Assembly: GCF_021401135.1 (NCBI RefSeq)
Contig: NZ_JACBFO010000002.1
Span: 1 to 64,000 of the forward strand
Source: Azonexus sp. R2A61
GTDB lineage: Bacteria > Pseudomonadota > Gammaproteobacteria > Burkholderiales > Rhodocyclaceae
Direction of reading: 5' to 3'
DNA length: 64,000 nucleotides
Shown one piece after another: positions 28,638-37,174 of this stretch; within the stretch, counting starts at the first letter, position 1, and each line of letters starts with the position of its first letter. The notes below the pieces were generated by a model, which did no database searches, was not told the origin of the DNA, and saw nothing but the letters and a program-made list of their open reading frames with translations. Both the position numbers and the translations under genes were made by a program.

Positions 28638-29624
28638 ATGAACACCCATATCGGTAACAAAAACTTCGCCAGAAGCGCCATTTCACTCGCCATACTGATC
28701 TCCCTGGCATGCGGGGCACAAGCTCAGCAAGCGCAAAACAACCGGACCAATCCCCCCGCGGGCAGCGGGATCGCCAACGAACGATCTTTCCCGCAAATCG
28801 CGTCCGGCAAATGGACAGGGGCCAGGCTGGCCGACGGCCAGCCCGACGTGCAGGGTCACTGGTCGAACACCATTGCCAACCACAACAACTTCACCGACCC
28901 GCAAGGCGGCATCATCAATGACCCGAACCGTCGTAGCCGGCCAACCACACCGCGCGAAGAACGCGCGCCGAGCCGAGTGAGCGATCCACCAGACGGGCAG
29001 GTTCCCTTCCAACCCTGGGCAGCCGCCAAGGTGAAGGAGTTCCAGGAATATTTCAATAATCCAATCAAGCCCGAATACATCGAGCCCCTGGCTCGCTGCG
29101 CCCCCGGTGGGGCGATCAAGTCGTACTACTGGCACGGTTTCGAGATTCGTCAATTTCCCGGCTATGTCGTGATCCTGTTCAACTCCGGCACACGCATCAT
29201 CCCGATCAGCGACAAGCCGCATCTGCCGGAAAACATCAAGCTATGGATGGGCGATTCCCGCGGCCGCTGGGAAGGCAATACCCTGGTCGTGGACGTTGCG
29301 AACAACAACGGCAAGGCCTTGTTCGGTCGCAGCGGAGAATTCCACGGACCCAATGCCAGGATCACCGAGCGCTACATCTTCGACACCAGCAACAAGCGCT
29401 TCAACTACGTTGCAACGGTGACCGATCCCGAGGTCTACACCCGACCGTTTACCGTAACCATTCCTGCCCGTCGGTGGACTGCCGACGACAAACCGAATGG
29501 CTGGCATTTCGAAACTCGACTGGCCAATCACGACGGCAAGGAAAGGATTCTCGAACGCGACGAACGGATTTGCACGGAGAACAACGGCGGCTTCGGCATC
29601 GTTGCCACCGGTGGCCGACGCTGA
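28638..29624 (+). CDS. Secreted protein of unknown function (paralogue B)
   Basis: 328 residues from ATG 28638, preceded by AAGGA. A Sec signal (ARSAISLAILISLACGAQAQQ) replaces the Tat signal of its paralogue. It shares WMGDSRGRWEGNTLVVDVANN and FHGPNARITERY with paralogue A, so the two arose by duplication. DGQPDVQGHWSNT near the N-terminus parallels KPDFSGIWQT in paralogue A. The two may form a complex or act on related substrates. It closes the sigma54-driven operon, followed by a terminator. Confidence 0.8.
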   Translation: MNTHIGNKNFARSAISLAILISLACGAQAQQAQNNRTNPPAGSGIANERSFPQIASGKWTGARLADGQPDVQGHWSNTIANHNNFTDPQGGIINDPNRRSRPTTPREERAPSRVSDPPDGQVPFQPWAAAKVKEFQEYFNNPIKPEYIEPLARCAPGGAIKSYYWHGFEIRQFPGYVVILFNSGTRIIPISDKPHLPENIKLWMGDSRGRWEGNTLVVDVANNNGKALFGRSGEFHGPNARITERYIFDTSNKRFNYVATVTDPEVYTRPFTVTIPARRWTADDKPNGWHFETRLANHDGKERILERDERICTENNGGFGIVATGGRR

Positions 29625-29642
29625 AAATCCATCGTTCAACAT

Positions 29643-29676
29643 AAAAAGCCCGGCAGATTCACCTGCCGGGCTTTTT
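29643..29676. terminator. Bidirectional terminator
   Basis: AGCCCGGCAG and CTGCCGGGCT flank a 6-nt loop, with A5 before and T5 after. It ends both the rightward DUF6152 operon and the leftward cytochrome operon. Confidence 0.9.
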
Positions 29677-29714
29677 ATCTTTCAACGTTCATCCTTCAAA
29701 AGACCGCGCCATGC

Positions 29715-30200
29715 TCAAGGTTGACGCAGATAACGAGCATGACATCCCTCGCATAGCGCATAAATCCGGTTCGATTCGGCAACGCAGGCATCTACGTCAT
29801 GCCCAGCGGCTTGTCTGGCGAGTTGTTCAGCACTGGCTGCCATGTCCTTGGAAAAAGACCGCCATTCGTCGTCGACCGCAGGCATCGAGGAGTGCGTCAG
29901 TAGCCGGTTAGCTTCGATGGCCAGCCCCCGCGCAGCGGCTTCGACTGCCGACCAGTCCGGCGCCTGATCCGGCAATTCTGCCGTCGCATCAAAAATCACC
30001 CCGGACAAGGGGGCGACGCGCTCGCGCATCGCCTGTGCCAGCCCCTCGCCCGCAATGACCCAAGAAGCAGAAAACGCGACAGCCGACAGCACAATCACGA
30101 TACCGGCCAATGCCGAAAAAGCAGACCTGCACACCGGATCTGGCCAACTCACCCTATTTGACGGGCGCTTTCGCAGCGTTCGGATACCAGAATCTTGCAT
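29715..30200 (-). CDS. Membrane-anchored cytochrome c-like protein
   Basis: 161 residues from ATG 30198-30200, overlapping the upstream gene by 47 nt. One N-terminal hydrophobic helix (SALAGIVIVLSAVAFSASWVIAG) is followed by a helical domain with a single haem motif CEGCH near the C-terminus (IYALCEGCHARYLRQP). It resembles class II-type cytochromes. It is paralogous in layout to the next gene upstream, suggesting a pair of periplasmic electron carriers at the membrane. Confidence 0.8.
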   Translation of the reverse strand: MQDSGIRTLRKRPSNRVSWPDPVCRSAFSALAGIVIVLSAVAFSASWVIAGEGLAQAMRERVAPLSGVIFDATAELPDQAPDWSAVEAAARGLAIEANRLLTHSSMPAVDDEWRSFSKDMAASAEQLARQAAGHDVDACVAESNRIYALCEGCHARYLRQP

Positions 30201-30720
30201 GGCATGATTCGCAAGCTTCCTGAACCTTTTCCCCGGTCTCCAGCAATGCAGCCGGATTCTTGTTGCCGACAGCCACCAGCAAAGCTTCGGTCGACCGCTG
30301 AAAAAGCGCAATTTCCGCATTGAAACCGGCCCAGTCGGCATCGATCGCCCGGGCCACTTCATCGGCGGAATAGACTCCCGGCACGTGGGTATCTTCGACA
30401 TTCCCGCCGGCGGCGACCACCGGGCGATGCAAACGCAAGGCATTGGCAGACTCGACCAGGATCACGGCCTGCTTGCGCAGTTCCTTCCAGGCTTCGTCGC
30501 TTTCCGGATGCTGCGCCACGGGACCCTCCTTGGTGATCTCGATGCTGACGGCCCCCCAGAGGGCATCGGCGGCCGGATCGACAAGCGCCGACATCAGATC
30601 CTGCAGCGAAACCGACGTGGCGCTCGTCGGCCGCAGCGCCGATGCCGAAACCTCGGGCCGTTCGCAAGCGCCGACCAGGAAAACGCTCGCAAGGAGCATG
30701 ACGAAATGGCGTGACTTCAT
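30154..30720 (-). CDS. Cytochrome c-like lipoprotein
   Basis: 188 residues. The signal ends in a lipobox (FLVGACERPE; Cys at residue 19), so the protein is lipid-anchored. A helical domain (DLMSALVDPAADALWGAV) ends with one haem motif CESCH (about residues 174-178). It lies 15 nt after the first DUF6644 gene and is probably co-transcribed with it. Electron transfer to or from the adjacent membrane proteins is likely but inferred. Confidence 0.82.
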   Translation of the reverse strand: MKSRHFVMLLASVFLVGACERPEVSASALRPTSATSVSLQDLMSALVDPAADALWGAVSIEITKEGPVAQHPESDEAWKELRKQAVILVESANALRLHRPVVAAGGNVEDTHVPGVYSADEVARAIDADWAGFNAEIALFQRSTEALLVAVGNKNPAALLETGEKVQEACESCHARFWYPNAAKAPVK

Positions 30721-30735
30721 CGCAGATATCCTTTT

Positions 30736-31212
30736 TCAGACAAAGCCGATGGCACGCCCGGTCAACCCGACGCCAAACCAGAGCACGACCGACAGCACGA
30801 TGCTGACTTTGGCAAGTGCCGGACTGGGTTTCTCCTGATTGGTCACATGACGGTAGATCGTGAACTGAAGAAAGATTGCGGCAACCAGAATCCATATTTT
30901 GGCGATGAAGGCCGGATTGTAGAAATAGAGCGTCGGAGCCGAGATGAACATCAGGATGCCGCTGACCACGGCGGAAACCAGCCCTCCCCAAATCAACAGT
31001 TTGGGCTGCCGGCTCAAGCTCGGAATCGACTGGTTGCCGAGCACGACGCCGGCCAATCGCAAATTGATGAATACGACTGCGGCCAGCAGGAAAATGAAGC
31101 CGAGAATGTGAAACACCTGGGCCGTCGCACCGACCAGATGATCCGATTTCGCAATGGCATGGGCCAGTGCGGTGTTCTGCAAGGTCGTGAGGATTTCGAA
31201 TGTGGATGACAT
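30736..31212 (-). CDS. DUF6644-family membrane protein (copy 1)
   Basis: 158 residues from ATG 31210-31212; the frame is open to 31287 but would enter the upstream gene. Four hydrophobic helices, with ATAQVFHILGFIFLLAAVVFINL and FIAKIWILVAAIFLQF. Conserved His residues near helices 1-2 (DHLVGATAQVFHI) could bind haem or quinone; that is speculation. It is paralogous to the next protein upstream. Membrane partner of the lipoprotein cytochromes is a reasonable reading of the operon. Confidence 0.8.
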   Translation of the reverse strand: MSSTFEILTTLQNTALAHAIAKSDHLVGATAQVFHILGFIFLLAAVVFINLRLAGVVLGNQSIPSLSRQPKLLIWGGLVSAVVSGILMFISAPTLYFYNPAFIAKIWILVAAIFLQFTIYRHVTNQEKPSPALAKVSIVLSVVLWFGVGLTGRAIGFV

Positions 31213-31238
31213 GGAATGAGACTCCAAAAAAGCTTGCG

Positions 31239-31733
31239 TCAGGGCAGATAAGGGATCAAACGCCCGGAAATGATCACCAGGCTCCACACCACCAGAGAAA
31301 TCAGACCGGCATAGCGGACATTGGTCGGCAGAACCTCGTGGTTCTCCAGAACTTCCGGCTGCTTGGCCAGCTTGAACTCGAAATAGAGGGCGTTGAGACC
31401 GGCAATTGCGATGAAGATGAACTTGGCGACGAACGCCGGACTCACGATGACCGTGGCCGCCTCCGACCAGAAGAGCAATACCCCGGTGACGAAAATCACC
31501 GCGAAGCCCCCAAGCACGATCGGCCGCAACTGACGCAGCAAATCGATCGCCGGTACGTTCTTGAACAGCACCCCAACCAAACGGAGATCGATCAGGAAAA
31601 GCAGGCCAACCGCAACCGACAAGCCGATTAGGTGAATGCCTTCAATCAGAGGGAAAGCGTAAGAGGATTCGGCCAGAGCAACGCCAAGGCTTGTTGCCTG
31701 GATATGCTCGGCCAGTTCGACGATGTAGGACAT
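31239..31733 (-). CDS. DUF6644-family membrane protein (copy 2)
   Basis: 164 residues, four hydrophobic helices. The signature region SSYAFPLIEGIHLIGLSVAVGLLFLIDLRLVGV parallels copy 1 (Ile/His-rich end of helix 1, then DLRL versus NLRL). FVAKFIFIAIAGLNALYFE matches FIAKIWILVAAIFLQF of copy 1. Two such genes side by side suggest a heterodimeric membrane unit. Function unknown. Confidence 0.8.
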   Translation of the reverse strand: MSYIVELAEHIQATSLGVALAESSYAFPLIEGIHLIGLSVAVGLLFLIDLRLVGVLFKNVPAIDLLRQLRPIVLGGFAVIFVTGVLLFWSEAATVIVSPAFVAKFIFIAIAGLNALYFEFKLAKQPEVLENHEVLPTNVRYAGLISLVVWSLVIISGRLIPYLP

Positions 31734-31788
31734 GGACTATTCTCCACGGAGCCTAAGCCCCGACGACAAAAGTGAAACAGGCTGGTAA

Positions 31789-32235
31789 TCAGTTCTTGGG
31801 CGCAGGCGGCACAATCTTTACCAACGAACCGCCTTCGGCCTCGTAATCCTGCGCGCCAATCGCCCCGGCCACCTTGAAGCCGTTCCTGGCCAGGAGATCG
31901 GCGGCGGCAACGGCACGCCCGGCATGGTTGGAAACCGTCACGATGCTGCGGTCCTTCGGCACGAAAGCCAGATTTTTTTCCAGCTCCCGGGACTGAATGC
32001 TCAGATACACGGGAAAGCCTCCGTTTTTGGTCAACTCATCCGGCCGGCGCACGTCGAGCACCAGCAGTTCTGCCGGTTTGGCCAGCAAGGCATCAAACTG
32101 TGCCCGGTTCAGTTTTTGTGACTTGGCGGCGGCAGCCTGTGCAGCGCTACCGGTATTAGCCGTCTGTTGGGCATGGGCCATCAAGCTGCCCATTGCCAGC
32201 ATTGCGACGCCCATAAAGGTGACAATTGATTTCAT
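31789..32235 (-). CDS. Periplasmic rhodanese-fold protein lacking the catalytic Cys
   Basis: 148 residues with a signal peptide (MAMGSLMAHAQQ). The rhodanese fold is seen in ELLVLDVRRPDELTKNGGFP and in the active-site loop region IVTVSNHAGRAVAAADLL (about residues 98-115). The position normally held by the sulfur-carrying Cys is Ser/Asn, so persulfide transfer is not expected. It may bind a ligand or act as a structural partner. First gene of the leftward operon with the DUF6644 and cytochrome genes. Confidence 0.85.
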   Translation of the reverse strand: MKSIVTFMGVAMLAMGSLMAHAQQTANTGSAAQAAAAKSQKLNRAQFDALLAKPAELLVLDVRRPDELTKNGGFPVYLSIQSRELEKNLAFVPKDRSIVTVSNHAGRAVAAADLLARNGFKVAGAIGAQDYEAEGGSLVKIVPPAPKN

Positions 32236-32329
32236 GAATTCGTCTTTTCCTAAGGATTCTTGACATGCAGGACGCCCGAAATGGTGTTCTGCAGTATCGA
32301 AAGCAAATTTCGATGCCGTATTCAGCTAC

Positions 32330-32344
32330 GCAGCAAACGTGCCA
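32330..32344 (-). promoter_or_regulatory. Sigma54 promoter of the rhodanese/DUF6644/cytochrome operon
   Basis: Minus-strand TGGCACGTTTGCTGC matches the -24/-12 consensus at all but one fixed position. Predicted start near 32318, leader about 83 nt. A GCAACA half-site lies about 145 nt further upstream. Confidence 0.6.
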
Positions 32345-32499
32345 GACCCATCGAGAAAAAGCCAAAGGCAGGCCACGCAAGGCATTGATTAATAAAAACA
32401 AATAAAACACGGAACTCATACCCAAAAAACGGGTAAAGCAAACTGCTGAATTTCGGGCAGCCCAAGCGATTCACTGTTTATCCGGCAACAATCCGTGCG

Positions 32500-34602
32500 C
32501 TAGAAACCGAATTTCAAACTGGCACGCAAGGTCCGGGGCTCGAGCGGATGAACCAGACGACCGTCGATCGCTCCGCCACTGCCGCAACCGCCGGTTCCGG
32601 CCAATGCTTCGCTGCGCGCACAAGCACCGCCCCAATACTCGATGTCGTTGGCCTTTTTATCGAACAGATTCAGTACATCAAGCGTGGCTTCCAGCTGTCG
32701 GCTCAGGCGGTAACCGAGTTTCAGATTGGCCATCCAGAAAGCGCGCGACTTTTCCTCGCCACTTTCCGCCAGGGGATAGGCGCCCAGGTAACGGAAACGA
32801 ACGCCGCCGAACCACGATCCGGCATCATCGTAGGCAACCCCGATCGAGGCTGCGAGAGGTACCGCATTCGGTACATCCCTACCGCCATTTACCGCCTCTC
32901 TGAAACGGGCTCGGGAAATGGCCAGGTCGGCATCGACGATCAAGCCATGCCGCAGAGAATAATAGTTGGACCATTCGATACCGCTTCGCGTCGAGGCGCC
33001 ATGTGGCTCGGTCACCCCCTCGTCACCGATGAATACCAGCTCGGACGCCAGATTCATCTGCCACACCGACAGGCTACTGTTCCAGCCGGGCAAAGGGCTG
33101 GCCCGAACCCCCAGTTCTCCGCCAATGGCACGGACAATCAGCGGTACAGGTTGGACAGCGGCCCCATCCCGGGGGTTAACCTTGGCCGTCGCACCACGAG
33201 CATCGTTACTATGAAAGCCGTGGCCCCAATTGGCGTAGAACTCGGTTTGCCCAAGCAACTTGAACGGCCCGAACACCGCCCCCAGTTTCGGACTGAATTG
33301 GCCGGCAACGGCACTGCCGCCGTTTTGTCCATTGAAAACCCCGCCCAACGGCGTTGCTTCGGCACGCAGATGATCGTAACGAACACCGATATTGGTGCGT
33401 AGCCAAGGCAACCATTGCGTGCGAGCATCAACGAAAATACCGGCTGCAATTTCGTCGACCTTGTCCTCGCGTACGGTCTCGACGCGCTGCCGGTTAACCG
33501 TGTTGTATAAACTGACCTTACCGATCCGGTCCTGGCGGAGATGGATACCGGCACTCAACTCGGTTTGCCGCCATTGCGGGCCGAGAAACCAGCCCTGTTT
33601 GAAACCACCGCCCCAGAGGATGCGACGATCGGCCTGTTCATGCTGATCGCCATCGAGCCCCGAAATATATCCGGAAGGTGACGAAAACAGGTTCAATTCG
33701 TTGTCGACCGCATAAACGCTGGCTCGGCTGAATCCTTGCTCACCGGTTTTTGCCCATTCGAACGAAAGACTGTTGCGACGCGTCTTGCCGCCGTCATTAG
33801 GAGACAAGGTGCCGTAACGCCCTATTTCGCCGTTGTCGATCGCACGTTCCGGCACATGTTCAGAAGCGACCCAGTGAGCTTTGTAAAGCAACAGGGAGAC
33901 GGCGACTCCATTGGCGGCATCCCCCCGGGAAAGACGAAACACGGCGTTCTTTTTCCGCAGGTTCTCGGGCTGCTCCCAGGGCCCGTCGTTGCCCATCAAT
34001 TCAAGGCCGCCGAGCAAAGTCCAATCGCCGCCAAGCCGGGTACTGCCTGCACCGAGCAAGCGTCTGTAACCGTTCCGCCCCAAACCGATCGCGGCGAAAG
34101 GCGCATCGAGATGGCGCCGGTAGTCGATCTTCGCACTACCGGCAGTGGCAAAATCGCCATCTTCAGCGTCATAAACGCCTTTTCGATAGCGGATCGCGCC
34201 AATCAGTTCCGGAATCAGGAAATTGAGATCCATGTAGCCCTGACCGTGCGCATGCGTCACCAGATTGATCGGCATCCCCAGTACCTGCGTGGAGAAATCG
34301 CTGCCATGGTCCAGATTGAAACCGCGCAAGAAATACTGGTTGGCCTTTCCGTCGCCGGAATGCTGCGTGACGATCATGCCCGGTACGACTTCAAGCACTT
34401 CCGCAGGCCGGAGCAACGGACGGGTCGCCAGTTGTCGTGCCGTTACCGTCCCTTCGCTGGCCGATTCGGCTTCGCCAATAAGATCGCGGCTGTGATTGAC
34501 CACGGTAACCTCCTGCAGGGTTGGAATACCCGCTGCCATCGATGACAGGGAATGGACAGCGAGGATGGCCAGCCAGAACGGCCGCAGGGAACGGAGAATC
34601 AT
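32500..34602 (-). CDS. TonB-dependent outer-membrane receptor
   Basis: 700 residues from ATG 34600-34602, with AAGGA 4 nt upstream (an in-frame TTG sits 4 codons earlier). After a signal peptide (AVHSLSSMAAG) comes the plug (VTARQLATRPLLRPAEVLEVVPGMI; HGQGYMDLNFLIPELIGAI) and a barrel ending in a terminal Phe (RASLKFGF), the usual Omp signature. The plug has His/Asp-rich stretches (FNLDHGSDFSTQV; VTHAHGQGY) that recall metal-complex receptors. A weak -24/-12-like element is at 34651-34665. Confidence 0.9.
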   Translation of the reverse strand: MILRSLRPFWLAILAVHSLSSMAAGIPTLQEVTVVNHSRDLIGEAESASEGTVTARQLATRPLLRPAEVLEVVPGMIVTQHSGDGKANQYFLRGFNLDHGSDFSTQVLGMPINLVTHAHGQGYMDLNFLIPELIGAIRYRKGVYDAEDGDFATAGSAKIDYRRHLDAPFAAIGLGRNGYRRLLGAGSTRLGGDWTLLGGLELMGNDGPWEQPENLRKKNAVFRLSRGDAANGVAVSLLLYKAHWVASEHVPERAIDNGEIGRYGTLSPNDGGKTRRNSLSFEWAKTGEQGFSRASVYAVDNELNLFSSPSGYISGLDGDQHEQADRRILWGGGFKQGWFLGPQWRQTELSAGIHLRQDRIGKVSLYNTVNRQRVETVREDKVDEIAAGIFVDARTQWLPWLRTNIGVRYDHLRAEATPLGGVFNGQNGGSAVAGQFSPKLGAVFGPFKLLGQTEFYANWGHGFHSNDARGATAKVNPRDGAAVQPVPLIVRAIGGELGVRASPLPGWNSSLSVWQMNLASELVFIGDEGVTEPHGASTRSGIEWSNYYSLRHGLIVDADLAISRARFREAVNGGRDVPNAVPLAASIGVAYDDAGSWFGGVRFRYLGAYPLAESGEEKSRAFWMANLKLGYRLSRQLEATLDVLNLFDKKANDIEYWGGACARSEALAGTGGCGSGGAIDGRLVHPLEPRTLRASLKFGF

Positions 34603-34786
34603 CGGATCCTTCAAGCTTGTATGTTTGGTTTGATTGGTGGCGCTCTCGTTGCAGGCACAAGACCACCCGATGGCTACGGTCGACGAACCGCAAGCGGATT
34701 TTTTGGATATTTCAACCTGGCGTCAGGTGAATTACGGTTACTCAGAACGTTACTTGCGTTACCCGGGCCGATCCGACAACAGCCGC

Positions 34787-36076
34787 TCAATCGCCCTCTC
34801 CTGCGGTCAACGGCCGCGTGACCAGGATTTTCCCCGGCGCATTCATCGCCCCCAGACCACTGAACTGATAGAGCGCTTCAAACGACGGGGTCGTCTGCTG
34901 GGCGAGCAATTCCGCCACGCCATGACGCGAACTCAGGAGATCGGCCAGTCCTTTCAGGCCAATATCGCGAAACCCCGCGACAATCAGGACCCGATTGCCA
35001 GCCGCACCGGTAAAGGAAGCCAGATAGGCAAGTTGCACCTGGGCCGCCATGGCGTCCGTCGGAATGCCATTGCCGGAGACGTACGACCGGCCGCTGGCTT
35101 TGTCGACCAATTGATCGTAACTGCGCCCGACCCGGAATCCCGAAGTGGCGAACACCAAATCTTCCAACACCCGCATGCCGCTCAGATGACCGATATAGAC
35201 GATATGGCTGTTGCGGATGTTCTCGGAGACCAGTTCGGACGACAGAATCACTCCCCAGGGTTTCTTGCTGCCGCTGTTCAGTACCAGATCCAGCTTGTGC
35301 AGCGCATGGGCGATACCGGTTGGCAGGTAACTCAGGCCGACATCGAACTGCCGGTTACCGAGAGAAGGATTTTGCTGAACCGCCTGCGCCAGTTCGACCG
35401 GGGAATTGATGTCGAAGTCCCTGACCAGACGCCCAACCCTGCCACGGTCGTCGGATTCGGCAAACAGGTAATAATCCCCGACGACGACGACGACCGGCTT
35501 GTCGTCGGCAAACAACGGCGCCCATAGCGCGCTGTCACGAAGTTCCCTGCCCTCTTCACTTTGACGGCCACGCCCATCGTCAAACAGGAAAGCAAAATTC
35601 CACAGCAACGACAGCAACAGCAACAAGGCCAAACCCGATACCAGCAACCGGAAACGCTTTATCGCCTCCGTTGACAAGCGTTGTGGCGGCGAGCTCGCGG
35701 GCTCGGGAAGCGCAAGGGCTTCCCAGGCCAGCCGATACTCGCCTTTGGGGATGATCAATCGACCGTTTGTCAAGACATGTGGCTGGCGATAGTAATCGTC
35801 CAACTTACGCCGGAGTTTGTGAACGTAGACGCGAACCAGCGCATCCTGGGTCACATCAAAACCGTCATGACGCCCCAGCACTTCCACCGCTATCTCGAAT
35901 TCTTTGGGCACTCGCCGCGCCAGATGGCAGGTATCCAGATAGTCGAACAAACGGACAAGCTTGGGGCTACGTACAAGAAAGCCGCTCTCCCGGATAGCTC
36001 GGACCTGATCGACGATTGGCGAATCATCCGAGTGATCGGCGTCAGGGGCTTCCGATGACGTCGTGGAGAAATCCAT
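34787..36076 (-). CDS. Membrane-anchored winged-helix regulator with a large C-terminal domain
   Basis: 429 residues from ATG 36074-36076. Residues about 15-125 form an OmpR-like winged helix (LVRLFDYLDTCHLARR; ALVRVYVHKLRRKLDDYY; RLIIPKGEYRLAW). One membrane helix follows (LLVSGLALLLLLSLLWNFAFLF). The C-terminal part of about 250 residues, predicted outside, matches no domain I know (VVVVVGDYYLFAES; GVILSSELVSENIRNSHIVYIG). The CadC/ToxR-like topology suggests direct sensing across the membrane. It lies downstream of the second TonB receptor's promoter region and may control the island. Confidence 0.75.
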   Translation of the reverse strand: MDFSTTSSEAPDADHSDDSPIVDQVRAIRESGFLVRSPKLVRLFDYLDTCHLARRVPKEFEIAVEVLGRHDGFDVTQDALVRVYVHKLRRKLDDYYRQPHVLTNGRLIIPKGEYRLAWEALALPEPASSPPQRLSTEAIKRFRLLVSGLALLLLLSLLWNFAFLFDDGRGRQSEEGRELRDSALWAPLFADDKPVVVVVGDYYLFAESDDRGRVGRLVRDFDINSPVELAQAVQQNPSLGNRQFDVGLSYLPTGIAHALHKLDLVLNSGSKKPWGVILSSELVSENIRNSHIVYIGHLSGMRVLEDLVFATSGFRVGRSYDQLVDKASGRSYVSGNGIPTDAMAAQVQLAYLASFTGAAGNRVLIVAGFRDIGLKGLADLLSSRHGVAELLAQQTTPSFEALYQFSGLGAMNAPGKILVTRPLTAGEGD

Positions 36077-36277
36077 ATGAAAAGTAACGTTACTCGCGAA
36101 ACTGGCGAGTATGAACAGCGCCCCACGCCACGCCAAAGACAAAAAGACGCATAGCTTATCCAGCCAACAACGGGAATATGCGCATATAGCGCCAGCCTCT
36201 AAGGTATGCAAAAAAACGTCGTTCCCCGAAACGACCCCACAGGCATAAATTGCCGTCGTGCATCAAAGGAGACCGCC

Positions 36278-37108
36278 ATGCCGCTTACCGAACTCGTCAA
36301 TACGCTCAACGCCCAGCACGGCCGCTCGCGGCATACCGTCGCCGGCTACGAAAGAGGCCTCGATCACCCGTTCGTGTCGCACGAAGGGCGGGTGTTCATG
36401 CACTACGCGGGCATCCGGCTGGAATCGAAATTCCTGCCCATCGTCGAGGCCCGGAGCGGCAAGTTCCACGGTCATGCTTCGAGCATTCAGGCGTTCGGCC
36501 TGTCGAACAACATTCCGATGACGCCGGAAGCCGTTTTCGTGTTGCCCACCGACAACGTCGAATTCATCCAGCTCGATCGTCTGGTCAGGACGCTGCACGC
36601 ACTCAATTACCTGACCAGTCCGCGCCGGGGCAACCTGTTGCTGCGCGTACATCCGCGCCACATCCTCAGCGTCCCGGCCAATCACGGACTGGCGTTCGAG
36701 GAAATCCTCCGCCCTTGCGGCTTGTTCCCCGAACAGATCACGCTGGAAATCGATACCGACGGCGTCGAGGATACGGCGCACTTCACGCGGGCCATTGCCA
36801 GCTATCGTTCGCGCGGCTATCACATCGCGGTTTGCCAGTTTGGCCGAACCCGGCTGGATTTCGAGTTTCTCGAAGCCCTGCGTCCGGACATCGTCAAACT
36901 GGCGCCCAGCCTGATTGCGTCTTCCCGGCCAATCGAACCGATCATCGAAGGCATCCATCGATTGGGCGGCAAAGTCCTGATCGAAGGACTCGACGCAGGG
37001 CAGCTTCGGCAGGCGGCTTCCCCGCTCGAAATCGATCTGCTGCAGGCCCACAACCTGGATGCTCGCGCCATCCAGTCGGCGAAAGACGAGCTACGCAACG
37101 CGGCATGA
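36278..37108 (+). CDS. Degenerate EAL-domain protein
   Basis: 276 residues from ATG 36278, with AAAGGAG 7 nt upstream. The EAL fold is recognisable: KFLPIVEARSGKFHGHASSIQAFG corresponds to the usual start where E-A-L should stand, DFEFLEALRPDIVKLAPSLI to the region of the substrate-binding DFG/KID motifs. The Glu/Asp residues for metal and c-di-GMP hydrolysis are absent (HASSI; CQFGRT), so it is probably a binding or adaptor protein rather than an active phosphodiesterase. Divergent from the winged-helix regulator. Confidence 0.8.
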   Translation: MPLTELVNTLNAQHGRSRHTVAGYERGLDHPFVSHEGRVFMHYAGIRLESKFLPIVEARSGKFHGHASSIQAFGLSNNIPMTPEAVFVLPTDNVEFIQLDRLVRTLHALNYLTSPRRGNLLLRVHPRHILSVPANHGLAFEEILRPCGLFPEQITLEIDTDGVEDTAHFTRAIASYRSRGYHIAVCQFGRTRLDFEFLEALRPDIVKLAPSLIASSRPIEPIIEGIHRLGGKVLIEGLDAGQLRQAASPLEIDLLQAHNLDARAIQSAKDELRNAA

Positions 37109-37130
37109 GCGGTCGCGATGCCGGAAAGAA

Positions 37131-37156
37131 AAATGGCCCGCCATGCGGGCCATTTC
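37131..37156. terminator. Bidirectional terminator
   Basis: AAATGGCCCGC and GCGGGCCATTT form a long stem with a 3-nt loop between the converging EAL and cysB genes. Confidence 0.8.
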
Positions 37157-37174
37157 CTTTTGCTGCCGACCAAC

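Noticed and set aside
34651..34665. Sigma54 promoter for the second TonB receptor
   Set aside because: GG and GC spacing is right, but four other consensus positions are wrong; too weak to call.
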